A DNA stretch of 64,000 nt, from positions 13,666,346 to 13,730,345 of the forward strand of contig CM036215.1 of the NCBI GenBank assembly GCA_020631735.1. The letters run 5' to 3'. The DNA is from Saccharum officinarum. Taxonomy: Eukaryota; Streptophyta; Magnoliopsida; Poales; Poaceae. The notes beneath the pieces were generated by a model. That model made no database searches. It worked only from the letters and a program-made list of their open reading frames with translations, and was not told the origin of the DNA. A program made the translations under genes and the position numbers. Below are positions 43,786 to 54,741 of the stretch, in pieces (positions within the stretch are counted from its first letter, which is position 1; the number at the start of each line of letters is the position of its first letter).

Positions 43786-45153
43786 GTTCCTGTTTCTACC
43801 TTTATTATCAAGGACTCACTAAAGTTGAAAACCAGTGATGCTGAAACGGTATGTTCTCTTGAGTTGCTCCCAACAGCATTTTTTGTGATTCTGGTCAGTT
43901 TTGTGTACCGTGACACAGATTAACTTGTAATAATGTCGTGTTCTCCTAAAGGTTGTCAACATACATGCTGCTAGTGAAAAATTTGCTGAATTAATTCCTC
44001 TACTCGAGTCAAATGCTGATGTGTGTACTCTCAAAGAGAAACTGGAAGATGAATATCTTGAGATACCAGGAGACAGTGTGAAGCGTGTTTTTGCAGGTCA
44101 GTATTCGACATGCTAGTTTCTTTAATTTGTCAGGTCTTCAGTACTGGTTTCTATTATTTGATGTTTCTTCATTTGATTATTCAATGTCATGATATGCATT
44201 TTATTTGTTACAGTTGTTGCATATTTGGTGATGACTGAATCTGATTCTTTCATTGTCACAAGATTCATATATTCTTTTTGGTTTTAAGTAACATTTGGGA
44301 AACATGTTCCACTATCAACATTTCAGGACTTATACTCCGAGAAATAAAGGACTTTTGGCGGGTGGCACTGCTTTTATCCATTCTCTCCTACCCAGAAGCT
44401 GAAAATGCTGCTGAGACCTTCAACAAACAGGATGAGCTGCAACGGAGAAGAGAGAAATACACCAGAGTTGAGCGTTCCATAACTGACCTAGGTAAAGTAG
44501 TAAATGCTGGTTGTGGAATCTGTGGTTTTCCAATAACTGCAAGCGTGGGGATTTACTTGTTCATATGATTGGTTAACTGTCCTGGTTTATTGGTTCTCTT
44601 CTCCAGATCTTGATGGGGTGTGGAAGCTGAAGCCGGTACTCGACGGGAAGTCTATTATGGGAGTTATGCAGGTCAAAGGAGGTCCACTGATAGGAAAATG
44701 GGTACGCTATGACTCTGCCCCCTTCCCCAGACCAGGCTAATTCTTGAGAGTGAGCTCTCGTTTAGTTCTCCAAAATATAAAAAGTGCAAACATTCTCTAT
44801 CACATCACCATCACATCAAATCTTTAGACATATACATGGAGTATTAAATGTAGGTAAAAAATAACTAATTACACAGTTTGCTTATACTTTGCGAGACGAA
44901 TCTTTTAAGCCTAATTAGTCAATGTTTGGACAATAATTAACAAATACAAACGAAATGCTACAATATTTCTGGCACCTCCCAACTTTGGAACTAAACCAGG
45001 CCTGAAAAAACATGACAAAAAACATGTTTCTTGTTGCAGCAACAACGTGTACTGAAGTGGCAGCTTGCGCATCCCAACGGAACCGTGGATGAGTGCATCG
45101 GATGGATGAAGCAGTCACAATCGAAACGACAAAAAGTAGAATCCAGCACCTGA
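43786..45153 (+). pseudogene. CCA-adding enzyme, partial second copy (exons 11-15 only)
   Basis: Exons 43786-43848, 43952-44096, 44327-44491, 44607-44701 and 45040-45153 correspond to exons 11-15 of the complete gene. All splice sites are GT-AG, exon phases are kept and there is no stop before TGA at 45151-45153. The potential product is 193 residues, equal to the C-terminal tRNA-binding part. One codon is missing in exon 14 and about 6% of bases differ. The nucleotidyltransferase domain and the promoter are absent, so it is presumed non-functional unless transcribed from a new promoter. Confidence 0.85.
44748..45002. mobile_element. MITE in the last intron of the CCA partial copy
   Basis: 255 bp flanked by TGA/TGA. 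On the minus strand it starts GGCCTGGTTTAGTTCC and contains GATTCGTCTCGC...GTGTAATTAGTT, a widespread grass MITE family. The copy-1 intron (23577-23662) lacks it. A relative lies at 46781-47020. Confidence 0.75.
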
Positions 45154-45355
45154 TATTGGCATTTTGAGCATAGGCCGTACCATAGAGGCAGTCTTGAGAT
45201 AGGTTACCAATTGACCCTTGCAACAGTTTGCGTGCCGCCTGACTGAACACGTTACACATGCACTGAAACCCCGGCCCTGCTGTGAGACCGGTGTCAAACG
45301 TAAAAAACGTCGTGTTACAAACACCTGCTTGATTCTCAAAATTTGTCTTCAAATA

Positions 45356-45491
45356 TAATGCATTCTAGAGAATAAAAACCAATTTTACATTAAATACTTT
45401 AGATTCATCAACCAATCACCATTAATCAAGTTGATGATATCATCTGATTAACAAATTTTTAGAATACACTATATTACAGGACACAGGGAGT
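45356..45491. mobile_element. Stowaway-like MITE
   Basis: Ends in CAGGGAGTA next to a TA, with an AATATAATGCATTCTAGA start, resembling Stowaway termini. Absent at the corresponding copy-1 position near 23980. Confidence 0.5.
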
Positions 45492-46780
45492 AATTAGTGA
45501 ACGTTATGAGTTATTATTGTTGGAAAGACCCTGCATGAAATCTGGTAGCTGAATTGTTTTCTTATTCTGGATGCCCAGTGTCGAGCTATGAGAGGGATTT
45601 TATTTTAATTCCAGTTTCTGAAAATAGTTAATCTTATGGAGCTGCCAAGCGCAAGTCGCAAAAGATCTAATGAAAGAGCTAGCCGGCTGGTGGACATGTG
45701 GAAGAACTATGGCCCAAATTAGTTTTGAGAAAAATCTTGTAAAAAATAGGTTTTGGCTAAACGTTACATTTTTGTGTACGGGTGTAGACCATAAAGCAGA
45801 CTCAAGTGTGCATTCCATTTGACAAAGCAGTTTCCTACATTCAATAACTTCAACTCTCTACTGTCAACAACAACAACAAAAAAAGAAGAAGCTCTACTGT
45901 CAATAGGCATCCTTATTATCTGACGCATATAATTCAGTACATACAGTAGCGAAGTGCCATGACTTATCTAAGCAATGCAAAGCAGTGGCCATATAACCCA
46001 CGAGTAGTCGAGTACCCACCCTACACTCAAGGAAGCAGTTACCAGGCAACGCACATTTGGATCCTAACCGGACCAACATCAAAGTAAGCTACGCTTCTCA
46101 AGGCCGACCTGGGACGATAAGTGAGCTTCTGCGAAACAGGAGTGCTCTCACTCCCACAAGTACCACCACCACCACCACCAAACACGCATCCAGGCCAAGG
46201 ATCAGCTTCCCCTGGTCCTCGACGACAACAACACGGAGCCGCAGCGCGATCTCCCCGTCCTCGACGGGCACCACCTTCTGTCCACGAGAGTCCAGCAGCA
46301 CCACGTCCTCGCCCAGGGACGCATCTAGGATGGATGTTTGGGGGAGTTCAACATTTAACGAATGCACGAAACTGTGCTTGTTACAATTCTGAAGCAAGCA
46401 TCCATGTGCTTAAAGCATCTATGTTTATACTGTAGCAACAACCAATATCCATTTGTATATATGCATAAATAAAATAGCTATGTTTAACATGTCCCAAAGA
46501 ATTTAAAAGACGGTAGCTGGTAGATTAAGCATAAATTAAACTCAAGGTTTTTTTTTTGCTGCTACTAGGAGCAAGATTTGAAAGGTGCTACAGCAAATGA
46601 AGGTCAAAATGGTGTGCTTAGATACAAACAACGACTAACTTTAGCCAAATAAAATAAGGTCGTACTTTTTAGAGAAATAATCAAATGAAGAACATGCTCA
46701 TATATCATCATATCTCAACGTTCTCAACACAGCCATGATAGAAAAATTTTAGAGGGGCTTAAGGGGGCTCCATGGACTTG

Positions 46781-47020
46781 GGGGTGTTTAGATGCAAAAA
46801 AATTTAGAATTTGGCTACTGTAGCACTTTCGTTTGTATTTGGCAATTAGTGTCCAATCATGGACTAATTTGGCTCGAAAGATTCGTCTCGTGATTTACAA
46901 CCAAACTATGTAATTAGTTTTTTTATCTATATTTAATATTCCATGAATATGTTTAAATATTCGATGTGATGGAGAGAGAGTGTAAAAATTTGAAATTTGA
47001 AAGGCATCTAAAGCAGGCCT
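46781..47020. mobile_element. MITE nested in the hAT element
   Basis: Starts GGGGTGTTTAGATGC; on the other strand the far end reads AAGGCCTGCTTTAGATGCC. Shares GATTCGTCTCGTGATTTAC and CTATGTAATTAGTTTTTT with the MITE at 44748-45002. Confidence 0.65.
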
Positions 47021-47043
47021 TGGTGGCTGTGTGTGTGGTGGGT

Positions 47044-47060
47044 GGGGGGGGGGGGGGGGG
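47044..47060 (+). repeat. Homopolymer of 17 G
   Basis: An uninterrupted G17 tract near the right end of the hAT element; it could fold as a G-quadruplex. Confidence 0.9.
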
Positions 47061-47931
47061 CTTGAGCCCCCTGCCCCACCGTTGATCTGTCCCTGTCCTC
47101 GCCTATGCTCGTGGTGCGGGCGCTGAAACGGGCGCTGAAGCTGCATGACGCACGAACCTAAGCTCCATCGCGCAGCTCTTCTCTGTTATGGCGTAGCCGG
47201 AGGATCCACAGTAGGCGACGCAGTTGTATCCGAAGTAATCCAGGCATAGAACCTTGTCGTCATCCGAGGACGATGATGGTGAGCTGCCTCTGCCCTTCAC
47301 TTTGAGGTCGATCTCGAAGATGGGATCGTCCAGAAGCATGACTGTACGGCTAGGGCCTGTAAGTTCCAAGAGTGAGTCGTCCTGCATATGTCAGATACAA
47401 ATGAGTTCAGATCCTGTGAGATAAAAGAAATAGAGTAGCGGCTTTTAGTATAAAGCAGAATTACTGAACAGGGGATAAATGTCACATACTAATTAATTAT
47501 CAGAGTTTCATTCGACAAACAAATATATTCTAACATTTCAAAGAAAAAAAACAGCACTCACTGAATTACCAAGACATCTCTCCAACCGCATTAGACGAGT
47601 GAAGTATTCAGTATAGTTACTTAGAATGGTTTCATTCATGAGCACCCATATAGAAATATTTTCTTCAAATTGTTCAGCTCCATTTCAGATTCTAATAAGC
47701 AACAAACTAAGAGGTAATAAGAGCAAAGAAAATATCTTTATCTTTGGCAGCAAATAAGCTGACAACATTGTAATACTTGGCTGTATGCGGTCACAGAGGC
47801 CAGAATTTTTCCGTTTTCTAAAAAACAGAGCAAAGAAAACAAATATAGCGAGTGAAAGCAGATTATTAGCCATGAATAGTACATACAGTACGTACTCTTG
47901 TATGTACTACAGTGTGTAGTGTACGTGCAGG

Positions 47932-48767
47932 TAAGGATGAAAACGGTCGGAAACGGTTAGAAAACTCCTCGGCCATCTTCTACTTTTACATTTGAATACG
48001 AAAACGAAAACGAAAACGGTAAAGCTGGACACAAAAACAAACGTGAACTTACGGAATATTGAGAATTTCGAAAACGAATCAATTCGAGCGAAATTATGTC
48101 GAACACGGTCGGTATACGAAAATTCAATACGGAATATTGATTCACAATGCATAACCATTAACAAGTGCCATAGTGGCAAATTTCGAGTACAAGAGGGCAG
48201 ACTTATCAATTTGGTTTTATTGACCAGAGAGAAAAAAAGAAAGAAAAAGAAAGAAGAGAAAATTTTGAGATGCCATCGGTATTAGAATAGAAAGGATAGC
48301 AACAACGCATAGCCCATCTAGCTCTCTCTTTTGGTCGGCCCAATCACATACAATGCAACAACAGCGCCGCGTGAAGCTAGATGCAGCCATGCAGGCATAC
48401 AACACCGTGCGAAGTGATTAGTCCTACCTCGACGACTCAGGGAGACGCGACGGGGTGAGCTGCCTATATAATGCAGTCAATGGGCATCAATGCTCCACAC
48501 TTGTCTTTACCTAGTTGCCTGGACAGTAATAATTGGCAATCAAATTCGGTTTAAACCGAATTTTGAATTCGGGATATTCCGAATTAAAAGTAGAAAACGG
48601 TCGGAAATAGTCGGAAAATGTCTAAACCGTTTTCTACTTTTACATTTGAAATACGAAAACGAAAGCGAAAACGGTAAAGTCGGACACAAAAATGCGAATT
48701 TGGTCAGATAAAATACAGAAAACGATGTGGTTCGGTTCGGGATATTTCCGTTCCATTTTCATCCTTA
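47932..48767. mobile_element. Ds-like (Ac/Ds family hAT) element
   Basis: Ends TAAGGATGAAAACGG and, on the other strand, TAAGGATGAAAATGG. Flanks are CGTGCAGG and GGTGCAGG (8-bp duplication, one mismatch). Copy 1 (near 41238-41252) is the empty site. Subterminal AAACGG/ACGGTCGG motifs are as in maize Ac/Ds. The terminal block 47940-48020 repeats directly at 48590-48680. No transposase frame. Confidence 0.82.
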
Positions 48768-49720
48768 GGTGCAGGTAGTGGATCAAATGAAACGAGAGTG
48801 AGAAAAAAGGATGAAGCACTGGACGTGCCTGCGCTGAAGCGAGGTCTGGCAATTGTTCCTGTCTCGACGGAAGAGGTAGTTGCGCTTCCAGTCCAAGGAA
48901 TCACGCACAGCAACATCGCCATAGACGTCCAGAGGCCACCAGTGACGGTGAGATGAGCCACCTTGACGAAGAAAACCTCCATGGTGTCCATAGGCTTCAC
49001 GTAGATGGGTAGCACCGGCCCATCCGTGTGACGCATGGGAAGCAGCTCGGCTGCAAAATAATTCGTATATCGTAATTCAGTTTTGCTAGTAATAAAAAGG
49101 GTCAACACTGACGATTTTTCTTTTCATTTTATCTGTTGCAATCAGTAATCATAATCATAATTTAATTCCTGTAAAATACTAAAATAGATGGCAATTTTTT
49201 CGATCTACCAGTCAAGTCCTGAGAGTAATATCATTGCTCGATTGGTTTTCTAATGATTTTTTTATTTAGCCATGGTTCTCTAATGATTTTTCCATCTAGC
49301 CATATTTCAATAATCAAGAAAACATATATATAGATAAAGAAATCAGACAACAAGAAGGCGAAGATTCAGAGGAGAAACAGCAACAGATCGACACCACAAA
49401 GAAAATACGTACTCGGTTTGTAGAAGGCGGCGTCGTCGTTCTTGCCATAACTAACGACCCACTCCTTGCGGTGGATCTCAAAGATCCGTATGGCCCCATC
49501 TCCTCCTCCTCATCCTCGCCTTCCATCTCCAAGGCGTGGTGGTCGTTGTTTCCCTCGCGAGGCGTCTTGTGGCATCGCCGCCGCTAACCCCTTCACGGTC
49601 GGCTGCCTTCTCCAGACCCGATCCCTTGTGGCTGTGTGGTCGCTCTCGCCCCGCTTCGCCTCGACATCCAGCGGCTCCTCCATCTTCCGCGTCGTCGTCC
49701 ACAAGGCAGAAGGTTAGGGT

Positions 49721-49838
49721 TTTATATTTATATTTATATTTATATTTATATTTATATTTATATTTATATTTATATTTATATTTATATTTATATTTATATT
49801 TATATTTATATTTATATTTATATTTATATTTATATTTA
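49721..49838 (+). repeat. Hexanucleotide microsatellite (TATATT)n, about 19 units
   Basis: An uninterrupted 118-bp array located about 200 bp upstream of exon 1 of DUF6598 copy 2. The alternating Tyr/Ile and Leu/Tyr frames across it are artefacts. Confidence 0.95.
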
Positions 49839-49839
49839 G

Positions 49840-50500
49840 CGGCTTGCTTTCTTTCGGAGGGTCAATTTGCGGCAAAATGGATGTCTGATACGAATCAAAT
49901 GCACGATCATGCGACCCCTCCAGGCTTCAGCTGCTGGTGTAGTGTATAATGCGATAGTGCACGTGGGAGAGTACCTGAGGCAGACCACAAATTCTAATCA
50001 CAAATCGACAAAATCTTTTATGATAATTGATATGGACTGTCGAGAGCAAAAATCGTATGAAAACCGTGAATCATGACGATGCAAGCGTATCTATTTATTT
50101 GAAACTGAAACATTTTAAGCGACCAATACTGTTTTATCTTACATTTGTTTTGAAAAACTTTGTCCATTTCAAATTAAAAGATGTTTTTACTTTTTACATG
50201 CGTTGTATAGTAAAAACGATGTATATAGGAAAGTAAAAGATGTCCTATAATTTAAAATGGAGAGAATATGTTTGTACCGTTATGTTTTATTTCCAGGAGA
50301 CCTATAAAACGATACATATATTAAACATTCATGTTTTAAGGCTGTTTCAAGTAACTAGAAACTTATGGTGTATAAATACTAGTAAAACTTATAAATACCA
50401 GTAAAACTTATCAAAAAAATACTAATAAAACTTATGCACGAGAAGCTATAAATTGGAGGGGCCAAATCATATATACCCACAATGCGTTTTAAGGGGCCCT
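49840..50500. other. Intergenic, nothing recognised
   Basis: AT-rich sequence, no domain-bearing ORF. Confidence 0.5.
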
Positions 50501-50501
50501 A

Positions 50502-50833
50502 AGGATGTGTTTGGTTGCTTGAATCAAATTTCGTAGACTCGCCTAGATGACTGAAAATAGGCTGAGTGGATGCCCCTAAAAAGAAAAGTGTTTGGTTGGT
50601 TGTATTGTGCATACAGTGTTTCCTATGAAGATGTTTGGTTGGTTGTATAAGTGGATACATAGTCTATACCTGAGGGTGGTGTGTGGGCCAGTGCCTAGAG
50701 TGATGCATCCGCCGGGCTAGGCTAGGTTGAGGAGATACAACCAATTTGAGCTGCTCCGCCAAGCCAGGGTCCGAACGTATTTTGCACGAGCGGAGTGAAG
50801 CCCACTCAGGACGTATAGGCTACCAAACATGCC
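50502..50833. mobile_element. MITE-like repeat
   Basis: Ends GGATGTGTTTGGTTGCTT and, on the other strand, GAGGCATGTTTGGTAGCC. No coding capacity. Confidence 0.45.
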
Positions 50834-51228
50834 TCTTCTTGAAATTACAAGGCTCTCTGCTCGGCCAGAACATACCTATGGTAACTTGTGTTTGAGAATT
50901 CTACTAGTACATAGCAACCTCAACACTTCATAAGGCAAACCCCACTAATAATGTTAAAAAAATAATTTTTGGTTCATCACACATCTAATCCGAGCGACAA
51001 CTCTAGCTCCAATTTTTCACAATTGACTCCTATCCTAACCACAATTTTTCGCCCTTTTCTTAGGGCATCAAGAGTGGTAAAAGCCGGCAAGGGCCTTAAG
51101 GTGAGGCATGCATCAAGAAAGGGTCATGCTTCTTACGCTTAAGGTCAGTACATGCTCTAGGGTGTGTCCCACGATTTGAAACAAAATATGTCCAATATTT
51201 TGTAACTTCTTGTTCTCAACCACTCATT

Positions 51229-52000
51229 GGGTGTGTTTGGTTGCCTAGCTTACTTCTAGCCTGGCTAGCATCTAAGCCTGGACAACCCAAGCTTGCTTCT
51301 AGCAAGCCAATCTTTAGTTGTTTGGTTGTATGCATTGTCTAAGCCTGGCTAGCATCTGGTGTGTTTGGTTGTCTGGTTTGCATTGAATAGAATTACCTCT
51401 TCTCTGTTCTGGTAAGGTTACCCTCTCAGACATTTTGTCAAACATCTGGTTTGCATGCTCAGAGAAGGGTTGTCCCGGTGCGGTGGACGAGCTCGTCGCC
51501 GGCGTCACACGCACCCTACCGCGCGACGCCCACCACTGCATCACAGGCCCCCTCCCACACTACCCCGCTGGCATCCTCGCAAGCACGGTAGCAGCAGGAT
51601 GATAATAACACTACACCTCGTGAGCATCCTCGAGACCCACCATGGCATCCTCGCGAGCACGACATCCTCGTGACCCAGCATGACATCCTCACAAGTTGCG
51701 ACCCTGGCAGCAGCACGACACCACCGCATCAGACACCGCTGCGACGTGAGTTCACCGGACGAGATGGAGGCTAAGGACGAAGACGGTGAAGCGAGGTGTT
51801 GCCATAGGGAGGTGAGGCGACTTGTGCGTCGGCTGGCCAGAGCCTGTCTACGCGCCCAACCCTTGCATTTCCAACTAGCCAGGCTAAGAGCCCTTCCCTG
51901 GCTTGCTAGGGCCTGGCTAGGAGCTTGTTTAGCCAACCAAACAGGTCTAAGTTGGCTCTAGGAAGCCTGCCTAGTGGATAGCCAGGAAACCAAATAGACC
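51229..52000. mobile_element. Non-autonomous DNA transposon-like repeat
   Basis: Ends GGGTGTGTTTGGTTGCCTAGC and, on the other strand, GGTCTATTTGGTTTCCTGGC, with internal GCCTGGCTAGCATC repeats at both ends. The middle is GC-rich without a recognised protein. Confidence 0.5.
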
Positions 52001-54050
52001 AATTGTTTCTTCATCTCTCTCTCTCTCTCTCCCCGAAGGCCGCGGCACCTTCTCTTCCACCGCCGCTCCTATGGTCCCACTATCGCTCATGTCCCCTCCC
52101 GCGCCGACTCAGCCCCTTCTAGGACCACCTCTAGCATCATCTCCACCGCCTTTACCCCTACCACATTTACCACCTCCGCCCCATCCTATGCCACCTCTGC
52201 CCTCTCTAGGACCACCTTCCCAGTGCCGCCTCCACCCACTCCAGCACCATCTTCTCACTGCGGTGGCGAGATCCAAGGCTTCGCCATCAGCGAAGCTCTT
52301 GGCATTCTTTACTGTTGCCTCGTGATCTCGCCATCACCACTAGCGAAGGCTATGGCATCCGTGCTCTTCGGCATCTGCAGGCCTACGTTCTCCGTGCTAT
52401 CTAACCACAGCCCCACGCTCTCCAGCAGTCAAGTCTAGTTATCTACTTTTATATAGGCATGTAGCCATGGAGATAAAATAGGGGGGCTAGTATAGTGCTT
52501 GCTGCTTGGTGGATTGGTGGAGGGGCATGCCATGGAGATAGCATGTTACCATTTGTTTAATAAGGAGGAGAAAAGAACAAAGAGGAGGGGATTGAGCTGC
52601 ATGTTCTTGAGAAGAGAAGCTAGGATTATGAATTAGACGGTTGACCATGCTGAGAGCAGTCGCTAAGCTACTGTTGTTGGTGATCTAATGCTTGCTACCA
52701 TGACTAAGTGTTGCTGCTAATTGGACTACAAATTGGAGAAAGAAGGCAGGGAAATCAGGAATTGCTGCTTTGAGTACATGTTGGTTCAAGTTTTGAAAAT
52801 TGACCCCACTGTATTTTGTGCCACTGGTGGCATTGTCCCTAATTGGTGAAGGACGCCTCTTTTATAGTGTTATACATGACCTCTTCCACACTCTTCTAAA
52901 TTTTACTCATCATTATCTAGTTTCTAGATATTTTGTAATGCCAAAAATATCTAATTCTTGAATATTCTATACTTTAACAAAGCATGGTTAGTATGTTCTT
53001 TGTTTACCAAGAAGATAACTCTAGAATCTCCCATTGCAAATATCTCCTTTCTAAGAATATGCACATCCTTCTATATAAGCTTCCAACTATCCATTGCTAT
53101 TTCTAATTAATAGTGGATTACAACCCCCAACAAATATTTCTGAGGATATAAAGTGAGTGTAATGTGCATTGTGACACTGACATTGATGTGAACTTATTCA
53201 GACTTACAGAGTTGTGTAAAAGAAATTTTCTAACCTCCGGTGGCTACTACCCTTGTATTCATGTGAACTTATTTATACTTAGGGAGTTATGTAAAAAACT
53301 TTGCTAACCTCCACTAGCTATTAACCTTGGAAGAGGAGAAATACAGAAGAAACAACTATAAGTTTAGGATTGAGGTCTACATTTCTAATTCATAAGTTGT
53401 TTTTTTATTATCAGTAGTAACATGCCTCAAATTTATGCTATTTATGTGGAAGATTGTTTGTGGTGGATGAGGATAGAAAATTGACACGGCGCCACCCAGC
53501 CGTCTCTGAAGTGAAGTGATAGGAATACCACGAAACAATGCACCCCAAATCACAATCCCACAGCCCGTTAATTGTGGTCTGGTACCCGTGGATAGTGGGA
53601 TTATCGGCGTTGATATCTACGGAAGGAACCCAGTACATGAAAATATATGTTTTAATTAATTACCACTAATGCTAGGTCACATGGATCCAAATAAAATATA
53701 AAAACATTGTAAATTGGAACCCCACAGAACCTGTGCATTGCGTGCAATAAATAGCTAGCATGATTCATTTTATTTTCCTAACAAACAAATAATTATTTCT
53801 AAACAGGAACTAGACCTGAGCTTTCCCAGAATAGACGCTAGAACTTTGTGATTAAAAAAAGAAAAAAAAGGAAAAGTGCATTCATGCTAGCGTGGATGCC
53901 GTGGAAATATGAAACGAGGCCACTGAGGGTGCGGACATGGGGACGGTGGGGAACGCAGCACGAGCGGATATGATCCTCTGGTTGGGCCATCTCGATCGGC
54001 CGATGGCGGCGGTGAAGCCACTAGGTGTCAAACTCTGGATGCGGTGGTGC
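52001..54050. other. Intergenic; CT microsatellite, Pro-rich stretch, no supported gene
   Basis: A (CT)n run at 52016-52033 precedes a GC-rich Pro/Ser/Leu-rich frame (52071-52325) resembling a 5' UTR or gene fragment, without a recognised domain. 52500-54050 is AT-rich and contains no ORF I can support. Confidence 0.4.
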
Positions 54051-54053
54051 CGA

Positions 54054-54294
54054 TGAACAGGGAGAATTTGGTGGGGAAAGGGACCACAGCCTTTAGACGA
54101 AGTTCAAGTGGGAGACATCGAGTGGGTTTTTACGCTTTGGTGTCTCAAAGTGTATGTTTTCACGCTCCGATGGACAGGGAGAATTTGGTGGGGGAAAGGG
54201 ACCACAACCTTTAGACGAAGATGAAGTGGGAGACATCTAGTGAGGTTTTTACGCTTTGGTGCCTCAAAGCGTATGTTTTCACGCTTTGGTGTAT
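54054..54294 (+). repeat. Tandem duplication of about 118 bp
   Basis: Two direct copies (about 54054-54172 and 54173-54294), each from ACAGGGAGAATTTGGTGGGG through GACCACA(G/A)CCTTTAGACGAAG to TTTTTACGCTTTGGTG and GTATGTTTTCACGCT. The last motif is repeated once more at 54290-54312. Confidence 0.85.
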
Positions 54295-54741
54295 GTTTTT
54301 ACGCTTTGGTCCTTGCAGTCATGCATTGGTTCCAATATTCCATTTACAACAAAGACCCTTGTATAATATACTAGCTGAAGTGTATCTACCGGATACTCTT
54401 AGCGGTGCTCGAGTTAAGAGAAAGATCCAAGTTTTCCTGTTTAATTAATGCGCCAAAAGAGTTGATGCCAACATTTTCTTTTATCGTTGTAGTTATCATA
54501 CGAATAACTCAAAGAAACTTGTTAAAATTTTTAGTCTTATAAACATAAACCCGAGCATTTTGACACTTGGCGATGCACACACATGTTGATTTATTTGTGC
54601 AGCATAAATGAAGTGTGCCTAGTCAATTGGTATAGACCTGAACAAAGCACGGTATGGTGCAGCAACAGAGGAATGGCGCCCTCCCCTCCCACCTCCCCCT
54701 CTGTCCTCCCCAATGGTGCCCTCTACTGATCTCCTCCAACC

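Larger units (their letters stand above)
46314..47095. mobile_element. hAT element in exon 3 of DUF6598 copy 2
   Basis: Perfect 8-bp duplication TCCTCGCC (46306-46313 and 47096-47103). Ends CAGGGACGCATCTAGG and, on the other strand, CAGGGACAGATCAACGG. 782 bp, no transposase, and a MITE nested at 46781-47020. Copy 1 of the gene is uninterrupted at this point (26420-26435). Confidence 0.88.
46039..49526 (-). pseudogene. DUF6598-domain gene, copy 2 (keeps upstream sequence, disabled)
   Basis: Exon 1 49409-49526 (ATG at 49526, acidic run, then a 2-bp deletion near 49486 relative to copy 1), exon 2 about 48829-49050 (MRHTDGPVLPIYVKPMDTMEV, later frame shifted), exon 3 47104-47381 plus 46039-46305 on the other side of a hAT element. 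Exon 3 contains LLELTGPSRTVMLLDDPIFE and GYNCVAYCGSSGYAITEKS. Further lesions are a deletion of about 40 bp near 47150, a frameshift at a GTG run near 46165 and TAA at 46039-46041 ending the frame three codons early. DUF6598 identity comes from these motifs; function is unknown. Confidence 0.75.
42753..49560. other. Second copy of the tandemly duplicated CCA 3'-half / DUF6598 unit
   Basis: From 42753 the sequence matches CCA intron 10 (from about 16842: GATACTATTTT, then GAGAGGCAAGTTTGCTGTGCCATGAC). It runs collinearly through CCA exons 11-15, the intergenic region and the DUF6598 gene to exon 1 (about 49550). Copy 1 of the unit is 16842-42752. Exon 12 differs at 9 of 145 positions between copies. 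Confidence 0.88.

Noticed and set aside
49536..49949. ORFs with long Leu-Tyr or Tyr-Ile repeats
   Set aside because: Translation of the TATATT microsatellite.
51314..51961. Coding gene on either strand at 51.3-52.0 kb
   Set aside because: The frames lie inside a transposon-like repeat with inverted ends and lack a recognisable domain.
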